A DNA stretch of 64,000 bases from the NCBI RefSeq assembly GCF_000813425.1, contig NZ_JWIB01000010.1, positions 124,001-188,000 of the forward strand, in the 5' to 3' direction. The stretch comes from Sporosarcina sp. ZBG7A (GTDB lineage Bacteria > Bacillota > Bacilli > Bacillales_A > Planococcaceae). The translations under genes and the position numbers were made by a program. Shown here in pieces: positions 42,490 through 53,051 of the stretch. How positions within the stretch are numbered: position 1 is the first letter of the stretch; each line of letters opens with the position of its first letter. The notes under the pieces are model-generated. The model had not been told where the DNA came from, did not search any database, and saw only the letters and a program-made list of their open reading frames with translations.

Positions 42490-43596
42490 TCATTGTACTT
42501 TAAAACTTGCAATTTTCAGCGTCTCAGCAAGGATTTTAGCACCTGTTAAAAGGGCATCCCGATTGAATGTCATCTCTGGATGATGCAATCCTGGTCCTAA
42601 ATCAGCCCCCAATCCAATCATTGTCGCTTTCAACTCTGGGTTGCGAATCGTATAGAAGTGGAAATCATCACTTCCTGAAGTGACAACGTCTGCTGCAAGC
42701 CCCTTTTCACCAAGTACCGCAAGAATTCCTTCGCGTGCGATTGCGACAGCTTCATCTGACACTTCAGCTGCCGGCGTATAGTCTGCCCATTCCAAATCGA
42801 TTTTAGTACTGTAAAGTTCAGCAATCTGTTGTACACCTTTATCGACACGATTTTGTAATTGTTGTAACACATCATTCGACTGAGCACGGATGTCTAATCC
42901 AAACTTCGCTGAGCCAGGGATGATATTCAGACTTTCTCCACCGGCTTGAACGTGCGTCAATTTCACGGAATACGCTTCATATGGTGAAAACTGAATCGTT
43001 TTCAAAAATTGACCGATGGCAAGTAATGGATCGATGGCATTGACGCCTTGATGTGGACGTGCTCCATGGGCATCCACTCCGCGAATCATTCCTTCTACAA
43101 AATAGGCAGCTCCGTGACGAATCGCAGCGGAAGCTTTGCCTAACGGGAGCTCCTCTTGGGGTCTCAGATGAATGCCGTACATATAACTCACATCATCTAC
43201 AGCTCCACGGTCAATCATTGCATTGGAGCCATTTCCTTTTTCTTCGGCTGGTTGAAAGATGAAGCGAATTCTGCATCCTAAGTTTTCTTCCTTCAAATAA
43301 GTGAGCGCTCCAAGCACCATAGCCATGTGACCATCGTGTCCACATGAGTGATTCGCTTGATAAACACCCTCAACCTCTTGCCAAAGAGCATCGATATCTG
43401 CGCGCACCGCTATAACAGAATCCCCTTCTCCGATTTCTGCAACAGCTCCAGTGACATCTTCAAAAGTTTTATAAGGGACTCCCATTTCATCCAAAATGCG
43501 TACGATTTCATGTGTCGTTTCTTGTTCTTTCCAACTTACTTCCGGATTCGCATGGAAGTGTTCGAACCAATTTCTGATTTGTTCTGTGACAGCCAT
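42490..43596 (-). CDS. M20 family amidohydrolase (AmhX-like)
   Basis: A metal-dependent amidohydrolase resembling B. subtilis AmhX. Metal and catalytic residues are in HSCGHDGHMAM (about 83-93), FQPAEEKGNGS (Glu pair), GIHLRP and LHHPEMTFN near the C-terminus. The lid domain includes VDAHGARPHQGVN. At 368 residues it is a little shorter than the M20D enzyme at 25346, and the two are clearly different paralogues. It follows the glycosyltransferase by 14 bases on the same strand, so they may be co-transcribed, though no functional link is obvious. Confidence 0.85.
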   Translation of the reverse strand: MAVTEQIRNWFEHFHANPEVSWKEQETTHEIVRILDEMGVPYKTFEDVTGAVAEIGEGDSVIAVRADIDALWQEVEGVYQANHSCGHDGHMAMVLGALTYLKEENLGCRIRFIFQPAEEKGNGSNAMIDRGAVDDVSYMYGIHLRPQEELPLGKASAAIRHGAAYFVEGMIRGVDAHGARPHQGVNAIDPLLAIGQFLKTIQFSPYEAYSVKLTHVQAGGESLNIIPGSAKFGLDIRAQSNDVLQQLQNRVDKGVQQIAELYSTKIDLEWADYTPAAEVSDEAVAIAREGILAVLGEKGLAADVVTSGSDDFHFYTIRNPELKATMIGLGADLGPGLHHPEMTFNRDALLTGAKILAETLKIASFKVQ

Positions 43597-43610
43597 TCCC
43601 TTATCCCCCT

Positions 43611-44705
43611 TTACCGTGTACGTTCTGCTTCCCCATATATCTTCAACATGTTCTCCAATATCATCTCATAGGAATGTTCATGAACGATTTCTTCTCGCTG
43701 AGCAACATTACTTGCTTCATCAGCAGAAAGTGCTTGAAGTAATCCTGCTGCAAGACTTTCCACATCGCGTGGTGGCACTAAAATCCCAGCATCATCCGCT
43801 AACAAATACGACAATCCCCCAACGTCTGATGCAACTACAGGCGTACCTGCTGCCATTGACTCAAGCGCAACGAGCCCAAATCCTTCATGGTAGGAAGGAA
43901 GCGCTAGGACATCTGCTGCTGCTAGCCATTTGGCAAGTTCACTCTGGGGTTTCGTGCCTTCAAAGTGTACTCCTTCGATTTGGTGAGTCGTAATGTACTG
44001 TTTGACCTCTTCTACAAAGGTAGCTGACTTCGAAGAGCCTAGTAGATGTAGCGAAACTTCTGGAAAAGAATTTTGAAGAGCCGCGAATGCCTGTACTAAT
44101 TCTAGGATCCCTTTTTCACGGATCAAGTTGCCGATGAATAAGATCACATGCTCACTCTCCGGTAAGTTTAGTTCATCACGTACCGCATCTCTTGCTAATG
44201 GATGAAATACTGTTCGGTCAACTCCCATACTCATCACTGTTACATTTGTTTCAGACACGCCAAAGTTTGTAACAACTTCTTGTTTCAGACGTTCCCCAAC
44301 TGTAATAACATGAGTTGCCTCCTGAAGAATTGTTTGAGTTAGTCCCGCAATTCTCGCACTCTTTTTCGCCATTTTATCGATATCCCCGCCATGAACCGTC
44401 ACGACGTAAGGAATTTTAAACAATCGCTTTCCTATTAATGAAAGAAGTCCTGTCGGAAACGCATAGTGAGCGTGCGTTAATGCGAGTTTACGACGATTCC
44501 CCATTAGATAAAGAACCGAGCTAGCAAACCATTTCCCATATTTTAAAAGCGATTGCACTTTTCCGCCGTTTGGATTATCAATTGCCTTTACATCAACCTT
44601 GACGCCAGATTTTTTAAGTAATTCGACTTGGTTTCTAACAAAAATCCCGTACGTAGGGTGTTCTGCAGATGGATACATATTGCTAAATACTACAATTTTT
44701 TTCAT
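43611..44705 (-). CDS. GT4-family glycosyltransferase
   Basis: A GT-B fold glycosyltransferase. The N-terminal domain begins MKKIVVFSNMYPSAEHPTYG and has THAHYAFPTGLL and VHGGDIDKM. The C-terminal Glycos_transf_1 domain has LFIGNLIREKGILELVQAF and the nucleotide-sugar motif PSYHEGFGLVALESMAAGTPVVAS with the EX7E arrangement. The ATG at 44705 has CGGAGC seven bases upstream; an in-frame start 42 bases earlier is not supported. It may act on surface glycans or glycolipids. The 300 bases between it and the NlpC gene hold a small hairpin (ATCGGA/TCCGAT near 44833) and a TGCTAAGAT extended -10-like site for the latter. Confidence 0.85.
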   Translation of the reverse strand: MKKIVVFSNMYPSAEHPTYGIFVRNQVELLKKSGVKVDVKAIDNPNGGKVQSLLKYGKWFASSVLYLMGNRRKLALTHAHYAFPTGLLSLIGKRLFKIPYVVTVHGGDIDKMAKKSARIAGLTQTILQEATHVITVGERLKQEVVTNFGVSETNVTVMSMGVDRTVFHPLARDAVRDELNLPESEHVILFIGNLIREKGILELVQAFAALQNSFPEVSLHLLGSSKSATFVEEVKQYITTHQIEGVHFEGTKPQSELAKWLAAADVLALPSYHEGFGLVALESMAAGTPVVASDVGGLSYLLADDAGILVPPRDVESLAAGLLQALSADEASNVAQREEIVHEHSYEMILENMLKIYGEAERTR

Positions 44706-45006
44706 GTCAGCTCCGTTCTGCCAGATTCCACATATAAGTTCCGGCATTTAAATACGTTTGGTTACAAAGATACAGTAATTTCGTGTTTTTTTCACGTTCC
44801 ACAGCAATTCTACACAAAAATAAAAACGCTTTCATCGGAAATATTATCCGATAAACCGCGTCAAATCAGTCTTTTATACATTAACCGACCATTTGTAACA
44901 TCATTGTAATATAACTGTAACCGAAATAAGGTTTAGCCTATGCTAAGATAATCACAGATAAAGACACTGTCAATGATACGGTGCGAAAGGGGAAACTGAG
45001 AAACTT

Positions 45007-45909
45007 ATGAAACTGAAACGTCTTTTGGCACTAGGAATCGCTAGTTTAGTAATTTCAACGTCCGTACCGTCTATGGCTTCTGCTACAACACTTTCTGCAA
45101 CTAATTTGGTAAGTACAGCTAAAAATTATATAGGAACACCTTATCGTTACGGTGGAACAACTACTTCCGGAATCGATTGTTCAGCATATACACAACTCGT
45201 TTACAAAAAGAGTGGATCTTCTCTACCGCGCACAACTGGACAACAATACCAAAAAGGTAAATCCGTTTCGAAAAGCAATTTGACTACTGGCGATCTTGTC
45301 TTCTTCAACACAAGCGGTCGCGGTGTATCACACGTCGGAATCTATATCGGTTCTAGCAAGTTCATTCACGCGTCAACTAGTAAGGGTGTTACAATTTCAT
45401 CTCTTAACGATCCCTACTACTGGAAGAGCCGTTATGTAGGCGCAAAACGTCCTGCTGCTTTTGGAGAAACATCTGTCGCTTCAAAACCAGCAGCAAAAGT
45501 TACATATGCTACTCGTGGACAAGTTGCAAATATCGTTGTAAAGACGTTAGGTCTTAAAAGAGATTATAGTGCTAAAGACTACACTGACGTAACCCCAAAA
45601 ACTTCTTACTATAATGAAATCATGGCTGCAACTGAAGCAGGAATTTTTGAAGGTGGCAATAGTGGGAGATTCGATCACAATTCATCTTTAACACGTTCAC
45701 AAATGGCAAAAGTTCTTACAAAAGCATTCGATCTTCCTTTATCAAAGGAAGGAAACTTTAAAGATGTACCTGCTAACTATTGGGCAGAAGATTACATTGG
45801 TGCTCTTTATGCGAATGATGTAACAAAAGGTTACACTAACGGTAACTTTGGTGTAGATGACAAAGTGAAAATTCAAGACATGCAACGTTTCTTGGACAGA
45901 CTAAAATAA
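45007..45909 (+). CDS. NlpC/P60 peptidoglycan hydrolase with S-layer homology (SLH) domains
   Basis: A secreted wall endopeptidase anchored through SLH domains. Residues 1-27 are a signal peptide (KRLLALGIASLVISTSVPSM, cut after ASA). The NlpC/P60 domain spans about 30-155, with catalytic Cys in GIDCSAYTQLVY, His in VSHVGIYIG and a third polar residue in FIHAST. From about 165 there is a half SLH (TRGQVANIVVKTLGL) and two fuller SLH units (YTDVTPKTSYYNEI ... RSQMAKVLTKAF and FKDVPANYWAEDYI ... ). SLH domains bind pyruvylated secondary wall polymers. With secA2-slaP in the window it is a candidate cargo. Confidence 0.92.
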   Translation: MKLKRLLALGIASLVISTSVPSMASATTLSATNLVSTAKNYIGTPYRYGGTTTSGIDCSAYTQLVYKKSGSSLPRTTGQQYQKGKSVSKSNLTTGDLVFFNTSGRGVSHVGIYIGSSKFIHASTSKGVTISSLNDPYYWKSRYVGAKRPAAFGETSVASKPAAKVTYATRGQVANIVVKTLGLKRDYSAKDYTDVTPKTSYYNEIMAATEAGIFEGGNSGRFDHNSSLTRSQMAKVLTKAFDLPLSKEGNFKDVPANYWAEDYIGALYANDVTKGYTNGNFGVDDKVKIQDMQRFLDRLK

Positions 45910-45916
45910 GACCTAC

Positions 45917-45960
45917 AAACGTGGATTCCTCTTACTATAGTGGATTCCACGTTTTTCTTT
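45917..45960 (+). terminator. Terminator of the NlpC/P60-SLH gene
   Basis: AACGTGGA and TCCACGTT enclose a longer loop; T5 follows. Confidence 0.75.
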
Positions 45961-46013
45961 TATTAAACCTATTTTCTGAAATTCTTTACTTTGTTCAGCT
46001 TTTAATGGCATAG

Positions 46014-46056
46014 TAAAAGCGCATTCCCCTCATCATATGCGGGGAGTGCGCTTTTT
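46014..46056 (-). terminator. Terminator of the first chemoreceptor gene
   Basis: AGCGCATTCCCC and GGGGAGTGCGCT with A- and T-runs; it may work in both directions. Confidence 0.85.
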
Positions 46057-46067
46057 ATGTTCACTTC

Positions 46068-47756
46068 TTACACTTGAAATCTACTAACCTCTTGCTGGAG
46101 CTCGTCTGCGAGGCGTGTAAGGCTTAGTGCGCTCGCACTAATCTCTTGGCTTACTGCGAGCTGTTCTTCCGTCGCTGAGCTTGTTTCCGTCGCTGAAGCA
46201 GACGCTTGTCCGCTTAACCGTTGAACTTCACGTGCTCCGTCTGTCACTTCATCTGCCATAGCTTGGATCTCTTCAATTGCTGCAGAAACCGTTTCAACCT
46301 TAGCGGATACATCTCCAACTGCTTGTTGGATGTCTTTGAATACCGAGTTGGACTCGGCTGTAGCTTTCATGCCATTTTCAACTTTTTCGCTACCTGTTTC
46401 AATCGATTTCGTTGCTTTCTTTGAATATACTTGGATGTCACTGACCATAGTTCCAATCTCTGACGCAGATTTTTTGGATTGCTCTGCGAGTTTTCTTACT
46501 TCATCTGCAACAACCGCGAATCCTTTACCTGCGTCTCCTGCACGAGCTGCTTCGATCGCTGCGTTAAGTGCCAACAAATTTGTTTGTTCAGCAATCCCTG
46601 TAATAATAGCCGTCACTTTTTCAATTTCAGAAGAGTGATCTGCCATCTCTTTCATAATCGTTGCAGTTTCTCCAATCGTTTCTCGAATGGTTTTCATTTC
46701 TTCGACGACCTCGTCCATGGATGCTGAGCCTTTACCAACAAGTTGTGTAACTGCTTCTGCTGAACGCAACATGTCCTCATTGCTTTCTGAGATTTCTCCA
46801 ACCCCTACAGATAGCTCATTCATCGATTGTGTGGATTGGTCCGTTATCCGTTGCTGACGCTCACTGCCTTCGAGTTGTTTCTCTGCAGTACTGGCGATTA
46901 ACTCAGACGATGCCAAACTTTCCTCAGAACTTGCGGATAACTCTTCCGATTGCATTGCCAACTGTTCCGCAGAGGCATTAATTTTGCGGATCATGTTCGC
47001 TACATCTGCCCCCATTTGATTGAACGCCGCTGCCATTTCTCCGATTTCATCTTTACTGCGCACGACGAGTGGATCGATGGAGAAATTACCATCTGCAATT
47101 TGATGTAATCCTTCCGTTACGATGCCAACAGGTTTTGTAATAGAGCGGCTAATGCGTTGGGAAATTAGGGTGCCTATCACTACTGCAATAATTATAATTG
47201 CGGCGATAATGATTGTTAGCTGTGTCATCATCTGATTGACTTCTTTTCGTTTCTTTTCCAGAGCCTTGTATTGGTTATCTTTAATCAATTCAGCACGAGT
47301 CATTACTACGTTCCCTACATCTTTAGAGGCTTCAGACATCCATTTCGCAATATCATCTTTACCTTCTTCCAAGTTACCGACGATATTATTTTGGAGCGTC
47401 ATCGACTTTTCGTTCGAATCGACAAGTGCTTCATATTCTTTTTTCATCGTCGCACTGTCTATCATTTTACCTAGTTCCTGAATAAGTTGTTCTGAGCGCT
47501 CATAGTTTTCCTGTCGTTCCTCGAGCAATGTGTCATCCTGATAGAGCATATATCCTCTGATTTTACTTTGCATTTGTTCTTGCTTCAACACGAATTCATC
47601 TACAATATCTACTTTATGCACTTCATCGTCGAGCATATGCTTATAATCATTATTCAATTTCACGAGTAATAGTATACTAGCCACCCCAATAACAACTAGC
47701 AGGACTAATAATAGTCCAAACCCATTTCGTAACTTTCCTGCAATTGTTCGTTTCAC
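46068..47756 (-). CDS. Methyl-accepting chemotaxis protein (4-helix-bundle sensor)
   Basis: A membrane chemoreceptor. There is a short cytoplasmic start ([14 protein letters not shown]), TM1 at about 13-33, an extracellular helical sensor of about 150 residues (4HB_MCP-like), TM2 at about 180-203, HAMP ([14 protein letters not shown]), and a long signalling domain with the hairpin [19 protein letters not shown]. It ends QEVSRFQV with no CheR-tether pentapeptide. The GTG at 47756 has GGGGTGG close by; an ATG 51 bases upstream (47807) would add a charged extension. The ligand is unknown. It shares only the signalling domain with the chemoreceptor at 62093. Confidence 0.9.
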   Translation of the reverse strand: MKRTIAGKLRNGFGLLLVLLVVIGVASILLLVKLNNDYKHMLDDEVHKVDIVDEFVLKQEQMQSKIRGYMLYQDDTLLEERQENYERSEQLIQELGKMIDSATMKKEYEALVDSNEKSMTLQNNIVGNLEEGKDDIAKWMSEASKDVGNVVMTRAELIKDNQYKALEKKRKEVNQMMTQLTIIIAAIIIIAVVIGTLISQRISRSITKPVGIVTEGLHQIADGNFSIDPLVVRSKDEIGEMAAAFNQMGADVANMIRKINASAEQLAMQSEELSASSEESLASSELIASTAEKQLEGSERQQRITDQSTQSMNELSVGVGEISESNEDMLRSAEAVTQLVGKGSASMDEVVEEMKTIRETIGETATIMKEMADHSSEIEKVTAIITGIAEQTNLLALNAAIEAARAGDAGKGFAVVADEVRKLAEQSKKSASEIGTMVSDIQVYSKKATKSIETGSEKVENGMKATAESNSVFKDIQQAVGDVSAKVETVSAAIEEIQAMADEVTDGAREVQRLSGQASASATETSSATEEQLAVSQEISASALSLTRLADELQQEVSRFQV

Positions 47757-47927
47757 CCATTCCACCCCGTTTTTATCTCTTTTTTCAGAAACAACGAACT
47801 TTACCAATCATCTGAATAGTTATTACTAGTTCGATTATATCTGTTTATTAAGAATAAATCACTACTTTTCGACCACTTTTCAAAATTCGTTATACCCGTA
47901 ATGCCTAATTCCTTCATATAATTGCAT

Positions 47928-47962
47928 AAAAAAACCACGCAAGCATAGCACTCGCGCGGTTT
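47928..47962 (-). terminator. Terminator downstream of the ArgH-like gene
   Basis: ACCGCGCGAG and CTTGCGTGGT with wobbles, followed by T7 on the minus strand, about 90 bases past the stop codon. Nothing else is seen in this 250-base gap. Confidence 0.7.
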
Positions 47963-48054
47963 CCTACTCATCTGTCGACGATGAACCTGCCGTTTCTTTA
48001 AATATGGATACTACCTGGTAATAGTTATAAAATCTATCTTGTTCATACAACCTA

Positions 48055-49455
48055 TTAACTCTTCCGCTTTGCAATCATTTCACGTACAGTATCCGGATTC
48101 GGTCCTCCCGTGATACTTCGACGTTCTACGAAAACTACAGGATCTATAATTGCCTGCCAGTCTGCTTCAGATAGGGACACGTCCTCTAACCACTCATTTA
48201 CAAGCTCCACAGGAATTTCATATAACTCTTTCTGAAGAGTGATAGCTCTTTTAGCAACTATAACAGCTTTACCGTGGGCTTGACGAAACGAGATATCATA
48301 GTCTCTAGCTAACACATCTGCAAGTTCAGTTATCGTAATCATATTCTCCCTCGCTTGCTGATGCGCTCGTTCCTTATCGAACTCCATCGTAATCATGACA
48401 GCATTCAATAGCTTCAAAACTCGATCAGCTTTCTTGAACCCCTTGTATAGATGAGGTTGTAAATCGTCTTCCGTATCATTGATATCTCCATAAGGAGTGT
48501 TGTGAATCATATGGAGTACGGCAAGACCTTCTGCTAGTGCACTGGAGGCAAGAGATCGAGAGTGTTCAAGCGACACAGGATTGCGTTTCTGCGGCATGAT
48601 GCTGCTGATTTGCACATAGGCATCCGAAACACGCAATAGCCCCACTTCTTTCGACGCCATTCTTAAGAGCTCTTGCACCCACCGGCCGATGTTGGTCATC
48701 AAACTGATTAAACTTTGTACAGCCTCCAACAAATAGTCACCCGCACCGATTGCATCGTACGAGTTTTCGATCAATCCCTCAAAATCCAGTAGACTGACCA
48801 TTCGTTCGCGACTAATCGGGAATCCTGTTGTCGTAATTGCCGCTGCTCCCATTGGGGACTGATTGACAACTGTCCTTGCTCGTTCCAGACGCTCAATATC
48901 CCGGTAGAGTCCATCATAGATGGCTACTAGATAATGGCCTAATGTAGTAGGTTGTGCGGGCTGTGTATGCGTGTGGGCTGGCATAATGGTTTCAACATGA
49001 TATTCAGCCTGACTCAATAGTGTGGCTGCCAATGTTTTTGCCAAACCAATCGTATCTTGTAAATGTTCCCGTAACACAATGCGATACATTGCTTCTCCCA
49101 TATCATTACGACTTTTAGCAATATGCATCTTCCCTGCTAAGTCGTTTCCAATCATGTCACCGATTTTAGATTCTACTAGGAAAAACAAATCTTCATATGC
49201 TGCAGTATAAATGAAATCGGCTTTATCCATATTACGAATTTCTTCGATTGCCTCTAACACTTTTTCAGCCTCTACCTCTTTTATAATGTTCTGTTCTGCA
49301 AGCATAATCGTATGCGCACTATGCACCGCAAGCATTGCGTGAAATAAATGATCTTTTTGAAGTTCGAACAGCGGTTTTAGTAGGACTTCAGAATAAGTTT
49401 GTCCAGGAAAAGACTTCCCATCGGCTTCTTCAAATCTAAGCTTTTCTTCATTCAT
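48055..49455 (-). CDS. Argininosuccinate lyase-family protein
   Basis: A member of the fumarase/aspartase superfamily, closest to argininosuccinate lyase. Motifs: SRNDMGEAM (ArgH has SRNDQ), AHTHTQPAQPTTLGH and the superfamily signature SSIMPQKRNP, followed by SAYGDIND-like PYGDINDTEDD. The length of 466 is normal. ArgH normally accompanies argG; here there is no argG, and the next gene upstream is a class V aminotransferase. Replacement of Gln by Met in SRNDM and the odd neighbourhood suggest another amino-succinate substrate. The start has GAGGTGGGG upstream. The superfamily is sure, the reaction is not. Confidence 0.75.
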   Translation of the reverse strand: MNEEKLRFEEADGKSFPGQTYSEVLLKPLFELQKDHLFHAMLAVHSAHTIMLAEQNIIKEVEAEKVLEAIEEIRNMDKADFIYTAAYEDLFFLVESKIGDMIGNDLAGKMHIAKSRNDMGEAMYRIVLREHLQDTIGLAKTLAATLLSQAEYHVETIMPAHTHTQPAQPTTLGHYLVAIYDGLYRDIERLERARTVVNQSPMGAAAITTTGFPISRERMVSLLDFEGLIENSYDAIGAGDYLLEAVQSLISLMTNIGRWVQELLRMASKEVGLLRVSDAYVQISSIMPQKRNPVSLEHSRSLASSALAEGLAVLHMIHNTPYGDINDTEDDLQPHLYKGFKKADRVLKLLNAVMITMEFDKERAHQQARENMITITELADVLARDYDISFRQAHGKAVIVAKRAITLQKELYEIPVELVNEWLEDVSLSEADWQAIIDPVVFVERRSITGGPNPDTVREMIAKRKS

Positions 49456-49628
49456 CTCCCCACCTCATTCAATTCATTTCCAGGGCTTTCTATGGGCAAT
49501 TTCCAACTGTGTTCTCTAGTATATGGTTTGTTGTCCGGTTGGAAATGGGAGATGCCTAGTGAACTAGAAAATAACCCACTCCATTAGGATAGTTATAAAT
49601 CTTAAAGCACTAGATGAGCCAGATAACG

Positions 49629-49671
49629 AAAAAAGCATTGGAATCCACTTGTGGAATCCAATGCTTTTTTC
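49629..49671 (-). terminator. Terminator of the aminotransferase gene
   Basis: AAAAAAGCATTGGATTCC, loop, GGAATCCAATGCTTTTTT on the minus strand. Confidence 0.93.
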
Positions 49672-49719
49672 ATTTTGATTTTTATATTTAAAACTTCTAC
49701 ATTAGACTAGGAATTCTTC

Positions 49720-50892
49720 TCATTGCACAGAAAACGTACCCAACGTTTCCTGCAACACAGATACTGCCTCTTCAACCACCACTTCATGCCCGCAATTTTG
49801 CAAAGCTTCACCGATTTTTCTGATAGAAGTCTCCAACATTTCTGGAGTTGTATTCCCCATGTGACCGATTCTAAAAGCTTTTCCAGCTAGATGTGCAAGT
49901 GCGCCTGATAAAATCACACCTTCTTTAGCTAACTCTGCACGGAATGCGGCATCGTCTACACCTTCTGGATAGTAGATACAACTCAATGTCGGTGCAGCGT
50001 CTTTCTCTTCAGCTAGCGGTACCATACCATATACCCGTAATGCTGATCGAACGGCACTCCCATAGGCTTTATGACGGACATAACGTTCTTTGAGACCCTC
50101 TTCTTCAACAATCCGCAATCCTTCTTCGAGTGCGTAGATCATGTTGACAGGCGGTGTTGCAAAGTATTTGGATGGATCATGCATGACCGGGATCCAGTTA
50201 TGGATATCACAATAGTAGGCAGATACTGATTCCATTTCGTTACGTGCTTTCAACGCCGCTTGACTGAAAGCTACTATGCCCACGCCCGGAGGGACTCCAA
50301 TCGCTTTTTGCGAACCAGTTAAGACAATGTCGATTGCTGTATCCGGACCTGCATAATTGTGTTGCATATCTTCCGGCATCGCTGTTGTTGCACATACTCC
50401 GTCAACAATAGCTAAAGCACCGTGCTGTTTAATGAGCGGAATTAATTCACCTAAGCTTGCTTGAACCCCCGTTGACGTATCAGCATGCGTCACAGTGACC
50501 GCTTTGTATTGGTTTCTCTCTAAATACTCTTTGACGTGTTTCAAATCGACTTGTTTGCCCCACTCTGCCTGCAGCAGATCAATTTGAATCTCGAATGCTT
50601 GCCCCAGTTTAATGAAGCGATCCCCGAAATAACCATGGCTGATGATCAAAAGTCGCTCCCCAGGTGCAATCGTATTGACGAGCGCCATTTCCATTGCAAG
50701 TGTTCCAGATCCAGCGACGATAAATACTTCCCCATCCGTATTCAAAATTCGCTTTGTACGTTCAATGGCTAATTTAAATCGGCTTACAAATCGTGGATCT
50801 GTATGAGCACGAGTTTCCTCCCCCAATGCATCGTAAATGGAATCGACGACCGGCGTCGGTCCAGGTATGAGTAGCAAGTCTTCATTTCTCAA
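49720..50892 (-). CDS. Class V PLP-dependent aminotransferase (alanine-glyoxylate / PucG-like)
   Basis: A fold-type I PLP enzyme of the alanine-glyoxylate, serine-pyruvate and ureidoglycine-glyoxylate aminotransferase group. Features: LLIPGPTPV at the start, VAGSGTLAMEMAL (PLP phosphate region), THADTSTGVQ, Asp in IVDGVCATT, the Schiff-base lysine in TGSQKAIGVPPG, and the Arg near FRIGHMGN. The length of 390 is typical. It lies between the ArgH-like gene and leuD on the same strand, but each has its own terminator. A role in purine-derived ureidoglycine or in glyoxylate metabolism are both possible. Confidence 0.85.
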   Translation of the reverse strand: MRNEDLLLIPGPTPVVDSIYDALGEETRAHTDPRFVSRFKLAIERTKRILNTDGEVFIVAGSGTLAMEMALVNTIAPGERLLIISHGYFGDRFIKLGQAFEIQIDLLQAEWGKQVDLKHVKEYLERNQYKAVTVTHADTSTGVQASLGELIPLIKQHGALAIVDGVCATTAMPEDMQHNYAGPDTAIDIVLTGSQKAIGVPPGVGIVAFSQAALKARNEMESVSAYYCDIHNWIPVMHDPSKYFATPPVNMIYALEEGLRIVEEEGLKERYVRHKAYGSAVRSALRVYGMVPLAEEKDAAPTLSCIYYPEGVDDAAFRAELAKEGVILSGALAHLAGKAFRIGHMGNTTPEMLETSIRKIGEALQNCGHEVVVEEAVSVLQETLGTFSVQ

Positions 50893-50964
50893 TCAAATTC
50901 CCCCAATAATCAGATTGTTGTGCATACAAAATTTCGACATGGTTCTAGAAATATCCTTTATTAC

Positions 50965-50991
50965 GAAAAAAAGCCCGTTATCTCAACGGGC
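50965..50991 (-). terminator. Terminator of the ilv-leu operon
   Basis: GCCCGTT, loop, AACGGGC, T7 on the minus strand; the leuD stop codon is in the loop. Confidence 0.9.
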
Positions 50992-51573
50992 CATACGTTC
51001 TTCATACGCAGTAATTTGGTCTTCATATTGGAATGTGAGCGAAATTTCATCCCAACCATTCAACAACATCTGGCGAGAATACGGGTCGATGTTGAAGGGG
51101 AGGATAGCTCCTGTGTCATGCCGTGTAACAGTTTGTTTCTCCAAGTTCACAGTGAGCTCAATCGGGTTCTTTTGGCCATCTGCAAGTAAGGAATCGATTT
51201 CGCTTTGAGTGAGTCGAATCGGTAAGATGCCATTTTTGAAACAGTTACTATAGAAGATATCCGCAAATCCTGGCGCGATCACGACTCGGAATCCGTAATC
51301 CAGAATGGCCCACGGTGCGTGTTCCCGGGAAGAGCCGCAACCGAAGTTTTCATCCGCTACTAAAATCTGTGATGCTTCAAACCTAGGATCATTTAGAACA
51401 AATTCGGTATTCGCATTGCCTTCACTGTCAAACCGCCAATGATAAAACAGATACTTTCCGAATCCTGTACGTTCAATTCGCTTTAAAAACTCTTTTGAAA
51501 TGATTTGGTCCGTATCGACATTTTTTCGGTCTAACGGGGTCATGACACTTGTGACACTATTAATCGGTTCCAT
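50983..51573 (-). CDS. leuD: 3-isopropylmalate dehydratase small subunit LeuD
   Basis: With LeuC it isomerises 2-isopropylmalate to 3-isopropylmalate in leucine synthesis. The swivel domain shows DRKNVDTDQIISKEFLKRI, the signature FGCGSSREHAPWA and FADIFYSNCFKNGILP. It has 197 residues from the ATG at 51573, which has AAGGGAGG nine bases upstream; an earlier in-frame ATG lies inside leuC and is rejected. It is the last gene of the operon. Confidence 0.95.
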   Translation of the reverse strand: MEPINSVTSVMTPLDRKNVDTDQIISKEFLKRIERTGFGKYLFYHWRFDSEGNANTEFVLNDPRFEASQILVADENFGCGSSREHAPWAILDYGFRVVIAPGFADIFYSNCFKNGILPIRLTQSEIDSLLADGQKNPIELTVNLEKQTVTRHDTGAILPFNIDPYSRQMLLNGWDEISLTFQYEDQITAYEERMAR

Positions 51574-51589
51574 AGGTATACTCCTCCCT

Positions 51590-52999
51590 TCAGCCCTGCA
51601 GCGCAGGTACTTTTCGAATATCCGTAAATCGTCCTGCAATGGCAGCCGCTGCCGCCATCGCCGGACTGACTAGATGCGTCCGCGCTCCAGCACCTTGGCG
51701 TCCTTCAAAGTTCCGGTTTGAGGTAGATGCACAACGTTCTCCAGAAGGAACAACGTCATCATTCATCGCAAGACACATACTGCATCCGGATTCACGCCAT
51801 TCAAATCCGGCCGCTTTAAATACTTCGTCCAGCCCTTCTTGTTCTGCAAGTCGTTTTACAGAACGTGATCCAGGCACGACAATCGCAGTGACGGTCGGAT
51901 GAACTTGTTGACCTTCCACAATTGCTGCTGCTGCACGCAAGTCACTTAGACGAGCGTTCGTACATGATCCGATAAAGACATGCTGGATAGAAATATCGGA
52001 TAACAACATACCTTCTTCCAGTCCCATATAAGCGATCGCTTTTTTCAACGCTTCTTTGTCAGATGGTGATGCATAATCAGAAGCATACGGAACGCGGCCA
52101 CTAATTCCTGTTCCCATCGCTGGGTTCGTTCCCCATGTTACATAAGGTTCAATTTCAGTTGAATCGAGAGTCAGCGTTGTGTCATAGACCGCACCTTCAT
52201 CAGTCGCAAGTGCGAGCCATTCCGCCGCAGCTGCTTCAAATGCTTCTCCTTCAGGAACGTGGCGACGGCCTCTTAAATACTCAACAGTTGTTTCATCCGG
52301 GCTGATCAATCCTGCTTTTGCCCCTGCTTCGATTGACATATTACAAATCGTCATTCGTTCTTCCATCGAAAGGTTACGGATGGCTTCACCCGTAAATTCG
52401 ATAATATGTCCTGTTCCTACATCGATGCCGAATTTTGCAATGACCGCTAGAATCACGTCTTTCGCAGTGACTCCCGTACCTAATTCTCCGGAAATCTTCA
52501 CTTCCATCGTTTTTGGTCGATTTTGCCAAAGGGTTTGTGTAGAAAGTACGTGTTCGACTTCACTCGTACCTATTCCAAAAGCAATCGCACCAAACGCACC
52601 ATGCGTAGATGTATGGCTGTCTCCACAAACAATGGTACGGCCAGGCTGTGTAAGCCCCAGTTCAGGTCCGATAATGTGGACAATCCCTTGGTCTGGATGC
52701 GTCATATGCGCGAGCTCGATTCCAAATTCCTCACAGTTTTTCTCAAGTGTCGTCATCTGTTTTTGAGCGATGGGATCGCTGACAGTTTCAACATTACGTG
52801 TCGGCACGTTATGATCCATAGTCGCATAACATCGTTCCGGACGCCGCACTTGCCGTCCTGCAAGTCGTAATCCTTCAAACGCTTGCGGGGATGTCACTTC
52901 ATGGAGGAGATGGAGGTCGATATAGAGCAAATCAGGTTTCCCTTCTTCTTCTGTCACGACATGTCGATCCCAAACCTTTTCAATAATTGTTTTTACCAT
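51590..52999 (-). CDS. leuC: 3-isopropylmalate dehydratase large subunit LeuC
   Basis: An aconitase-family iron-sulphur subunit. It has the DHNVPT motif, [15 protein letters not shown], and cluster cysteines in [13 protein letters not shown] and [11 protein letters not shown]. The length of 469 is typical. The ATG at 52999 ([15 protein letters not shown]) follows GGGG by eight bases; a TTG two codons earlier is less likely. The gap to leuB is about 50 bases and to leuD 16 bases. Confidence 0.95.
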   Translation of the reverse strand: MVKTIIEKVWDRHVVTEEEGKPDLLYIDLHLLHEVTSPQAFEGLRLAGRQVRRPERCYATMDHNVPTRNVETVSDPIAQKQMTTLEKNCEEFGIELAHMTHPDQGIVHIIGPELGLTQPGRTIVCGDSHTSTHGAFGAIAFGIGTSEVEHVLSTQTLWQNRPKTMEVKISGELGTGVTAKDVILAVIAKFGIDVGTGHIIEFTGEAIRNLSMEERMTICNMSIEAGAKAGLISPDETTVEYLRGRRHVPEGEAFEAAAAEWLALATDEGAVYDTTLTLDSTEIEPYVTWGTNPAMGTGISGRVPYASDYASPSDKEALKKAIAYMGLEEGMLLSDISIQHVFIGSCTNARLSDLRAAAAIVEGQQVHPTVTAIVVPGSRSVKRLAEQEGLDEVFKAAGFEWRESGCSMCLAMNDDVVPSGERCASTSNRNFEGRQGAGARTHLVSPAMAAAAAIAGRFTDIRKVPALQG

Positions 53000-53051
53000 T
53001 TCCAATTCCCCTTTCCATGAGTGGCAGCATGCAAACGCCGCGGTTGTTTAG

